64,000 nucleotides of DNA from Leptolyngbya sp. Cla-17. Its GTDB lineage: Bacteria; Cyanobacteriota; Cyanobacteriia; Leptolyngbyales; Leptolyngbyaceae. The notes beneath the pieces are model-generated. The model ran no database searches and was not told the origin of the DNA. It was given only the letters and a program-made list of their open reading frames with translations. The stretch spans positions 2,196,161 through 2,260,160 of the forward strand of contig NZ_JAEVYN010000001.1 in NCBI RefSeq assembly GCF_016807185.1. Direction: 5' to 3'. Position 1 is the stretch's first letter. Each line of letters starts with the position of its first letter. The position numbers were made by a program, and so were the translations under genes. Shown here piece by piece: positions 62,657-64,000 of the stretch.

Positions 62657-62728
62657 GGCTCAGTAGCTCAGTGGTAGAGCAGGGGACTCATAAGCCCAAG
62701 GTCGCAGGTTCAAACCCCGCCTGAGCCA
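62657..62728 (+). tRNA. tRNA-Met (anticodon CAT)
   Basis: The acceptor arms GGCTCAG and CTGAGCC pair perfectly over 7 bp and end in a discriminator A. The D arm is GCTC-AGTGGTA-GAGC; the anticodon loop is CTCATAA, giving CAT. The T loop is TTCAAAC. CCA is not encoded. Two arms are imperfect: the anticodon stem (GGGGA/GCCCA) and the T stem (GCAGG/CCCGC) each contain mismatches. It is likely the elongator form. Confidence 0.88.
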
Positions 62729-62824
62729 TCAGTTAAGTATTTACTAAGGATTTCCTCAATCTTATGCTTCGCGTTAACTCTGCAAAATGTTCTTTTTGCT
62801 TAATAACGAGCTTTATTGCTCTAA

Positions 62825-63793
62825 CTATTCAGCGTCGATCGCCATTACATCATGGAAGTAACTGTAGTCCACGATGCGCTGTCCATTGGGTAAAGAGAAA
62901 ATAACATCGACAAACCGATGATTCCAAATTAAATCCTGCATAGCATAAGATTCGCGAGCATGAATGGGCTGGGCAACAGTTTCATCTAGCCCGGTGAGGG
63001 ACACAATAATATCTGCGTCGCTGTTGGCAAGGGATTCAGGCGTTTCTCCATAGAGAGGGCTATTTTCGTCAATTGGGTGCATGGCAGTCCAAGAAAGGGT
63101 GAATAGAGGACTGTGGCTACGAATCAGATTAAGGTCATAGATTCGCCGCATGGTGTAGCCCTCACTTGTGGTTTCCGATCGCACCAGTGTTGCCCACAGT
63201 CGCGCCTCCAAAATTTGGTTGCCGCGTTTATTTGCTGTGCGAAACATCAAGGTGGGTCTGCCATTGTAAGGGACCACAACCGCAACCCGGCTAAACATCA
63301 CCCGTGCAGTTGGGCGAGAAAACCGGGCAAACATCAACCCGGTGATCATTGCTACACCCAACAAACCAATCAGTGCTTCGATCGCCACTAGAAAATTGGC
63401 GTAGAGGGTTTTGGGATACATCGCGCCATAGCCGATTGTCGCCATGGTCTGCACGCTGAAGAAAAAAGCATCTAATAGCGAACCAGGTTTTGCATTGGCA
63501 ATTGATTCGTCACCTAAGAGATAAGCGACAGCAAACAATAAATTACTGAGCAAATAAAGCCCAACTGCCAAGCCCAAGAACTGAATCCAGGACATGGTGA
63601 GCAGCAAGTGATACAGATCTCCCCAAAACGCTGGCTTGAAATTAACTTGCAAAAAAGTGGTGCGTCCATTGGGAGCCGTCAACGTTTTATAGGAACGCCG
63701 CCGTCTACTTTTAAGGTTGAGCAAAGATTTTGGTTGAAAAGTTACCGGACTCTGATGAGGCTGGGAACTAGAAGGGGGGTCGATTTTTGTCAT
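62825..63793 (-). CDS. Kir-type inward-rectifier potassium channel (KirBac-like)
   Basis: A 322-residue channel. The N-terminal soluble stretch has a slide-helix region (FWGDLYHLLLTMSW). Helix 1 (about 68-92), a pore loop with filter TIGYG (residues 119-123) and helix 2 (about 133-158, LVAIEALIGLLGVAMITGLM) follow. The C-terminal half is the cytosolic beta-sandwich (RPTLMFRTANKRGNQILEAR, LTGLDETVAQPIHARESY). It conducts K+ inward and is likely gated by lipids or protons. The gene is AT-average and stands alone. Confidence 0.92.
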   Translation of the reverse strand: MTKIDPPSSSQPHQSPVTFQPKSLLNLKSRRRRSYKTLTAPNGRTTFLQVNFKPAFWGDLYHLLLTMSWIQFLGLAVGLYLLSNLLFAVAYLLGDESIANAKPGSLLDAFFFSVQTMATIGYGAMYPKTLYANFLVAIEALIGLLGVAMITGLMFARFSRPTARVMFSRVAVVVPYNGRPTLMFRTANKRGNQILEARLWATLVRSETTSEGYTMRRIYDLNLIRSHSPLFTLSWTAMHPIDENSPLYGETPESLANSDADIIVSLTGLDETVAQPIHARESYAMQDLIWNHRFVDVIFSLPNGQRIVDYSYFHDVMAIDAE

Positions 63794-63858
63794 GAATAGC
63801 TACTCGCGATCGCGTCTGCATTAAGTGTCTCTCTAATAGGAGAAAGAATAACGCTCCA

Positions 63859-63888
63859 TTGACAAAAGAGCGACGTTTATAGTACTTT
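63859..63888 (+). promoter_or_regulatory. Candidate promoter for a small RNA at the right edge
   Basis: TTGACA at 63859-63864 is a perfect -35 hexamer; TACTTT at 63883-63888 is a moderate -10 with 18 bp spacing. A TATAGT at 63878 is closer to consensus but too near. No gene follows before the terminator. Confidence 0.35.
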
Positions 63889-63894
63889 CATACT

Positions 63895-63953
63895 ATTCAC
63901 TTCATCGCTCCTAAATCTACTAGCCCCCAAAAGCATTGCTGAGGGGGCTTTTT
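63895..63953 (+). ncRNA. Possible short RNA ending in an intrinsic terminator
   Basis: Between a candidate promoter and a strong terminator lie about 60 bp without a coding frame. The predicted transcript would be about 55-60 nt. It could instead be the end of an unrecognised transcript. Confidence 0.35.
63922..63953 (+). terminator. Strong intrinsic terminator at the right edge
   Basis: AGCCCCC and GGGGGCT form a 7-bp GC stem around a 14-base loop, followed by TTTT. The orientation is plus-strand. Confidence 0.75.
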
Positions 63954-64000
63954 GTATGGTGAGTAGGCTTAGCCTGTGTTTCGCATTCCGGCAGCAATGC

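Overview
The window is chromosomal DNA from a cyanobacterium. It carries psbH and a divergent psbN (photosystem II), a Ycf46 AAA ATPase, a DUF3038/DUF4335 pair, a DevA-type ATPase, a ModB-ModC fusion, a Kir-type K+ channel and a phytol-kinase-like protein. The palindrome GCGATCGC (HIP1, the hallmark interspersed octamer of many cyanobacteria) recurs throughout. Short interspersed repeats lie both between genes and inside protein linkers, which is typical of large filamentous genomes. A Leptolyngbya/Oscillatoriales-like organism is a reasonable guess, but no marker here fixes the genus.

Layout. 0-4.3 kb: end of an M1 aminopeptidase, folC, and an Mla/TGD-like lipid-transport ATPase with its MCE partner. 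4.4-9.3 kb: a compact minus-strand run rpmH-rnpA-PH protein-yidC-jag-yceD-ycf46 (ribosome, RNase P and membrane insertion), followed by a secreted DUF2808 protein. 10.4-13.6 kb: pntA-pntB proton-pumping transhydrogenase. 13.6-24.8 kb is an accessory island: an antitoxin with a broken MazF/PemK toxin, a 5'-damaged TPR protein made of almost identical 34-residue units, a 2377-residue protein with three TPR-glycosyltransferase modules plus a fourth glycosyltransferase, and a RelE-type toxin-antitoxin pair. 24.9-34.6 kb: GH38 alpha-mannosidase, psbN/psbH, a CHAT-domain remnant, mazG, tlyA, a DedA protein, DUF4335, DUF3038 and a polyprenol/phytol kinase. 34.7-38.7 kb: GFA protein, a decayed IS630, a CpdA-like phosphodiesterase, an orphan DevA ATPase, an FHA protein and a small membrane protein. 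39-44 kb: pdhC (E2), a DUF1995 protein, a protein phosphatase and a trypsin/PDZ protease. 44.1-46.7 kb is a decay and insertion zone: a GGDEF pseudogene and a complete IS630-type element that has replaced the last four codons of a HEPN-domain gene. 46.8-57.9 kb: DUF815 ATPase, an RCK-type channel, a collapsed TauE/SafE gene, modA-modBC, a DUF938 methyltransferase, a rhomboid protease, a small secreted protein, an amidohydrolase and two unknown genes. 57.9-64 kb: panB, trmL, a LysM-M23 cell-wall peptidase, tRNA-Met, a Kir channel and a probable small RNA at the right edge.

Most of the window is housekeeping sequence. The most unusual items are the giant triple TPR-glycosyltransferase, the in-frame capture of intergenic repeats by several large proteins, the IS630 insertion that re-ended a HEPN gene, and several precise gene wrecks (MazF, CHAT, GGDEF, TauE). 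No CRISPR array, prophage or rRNA operon was seen.
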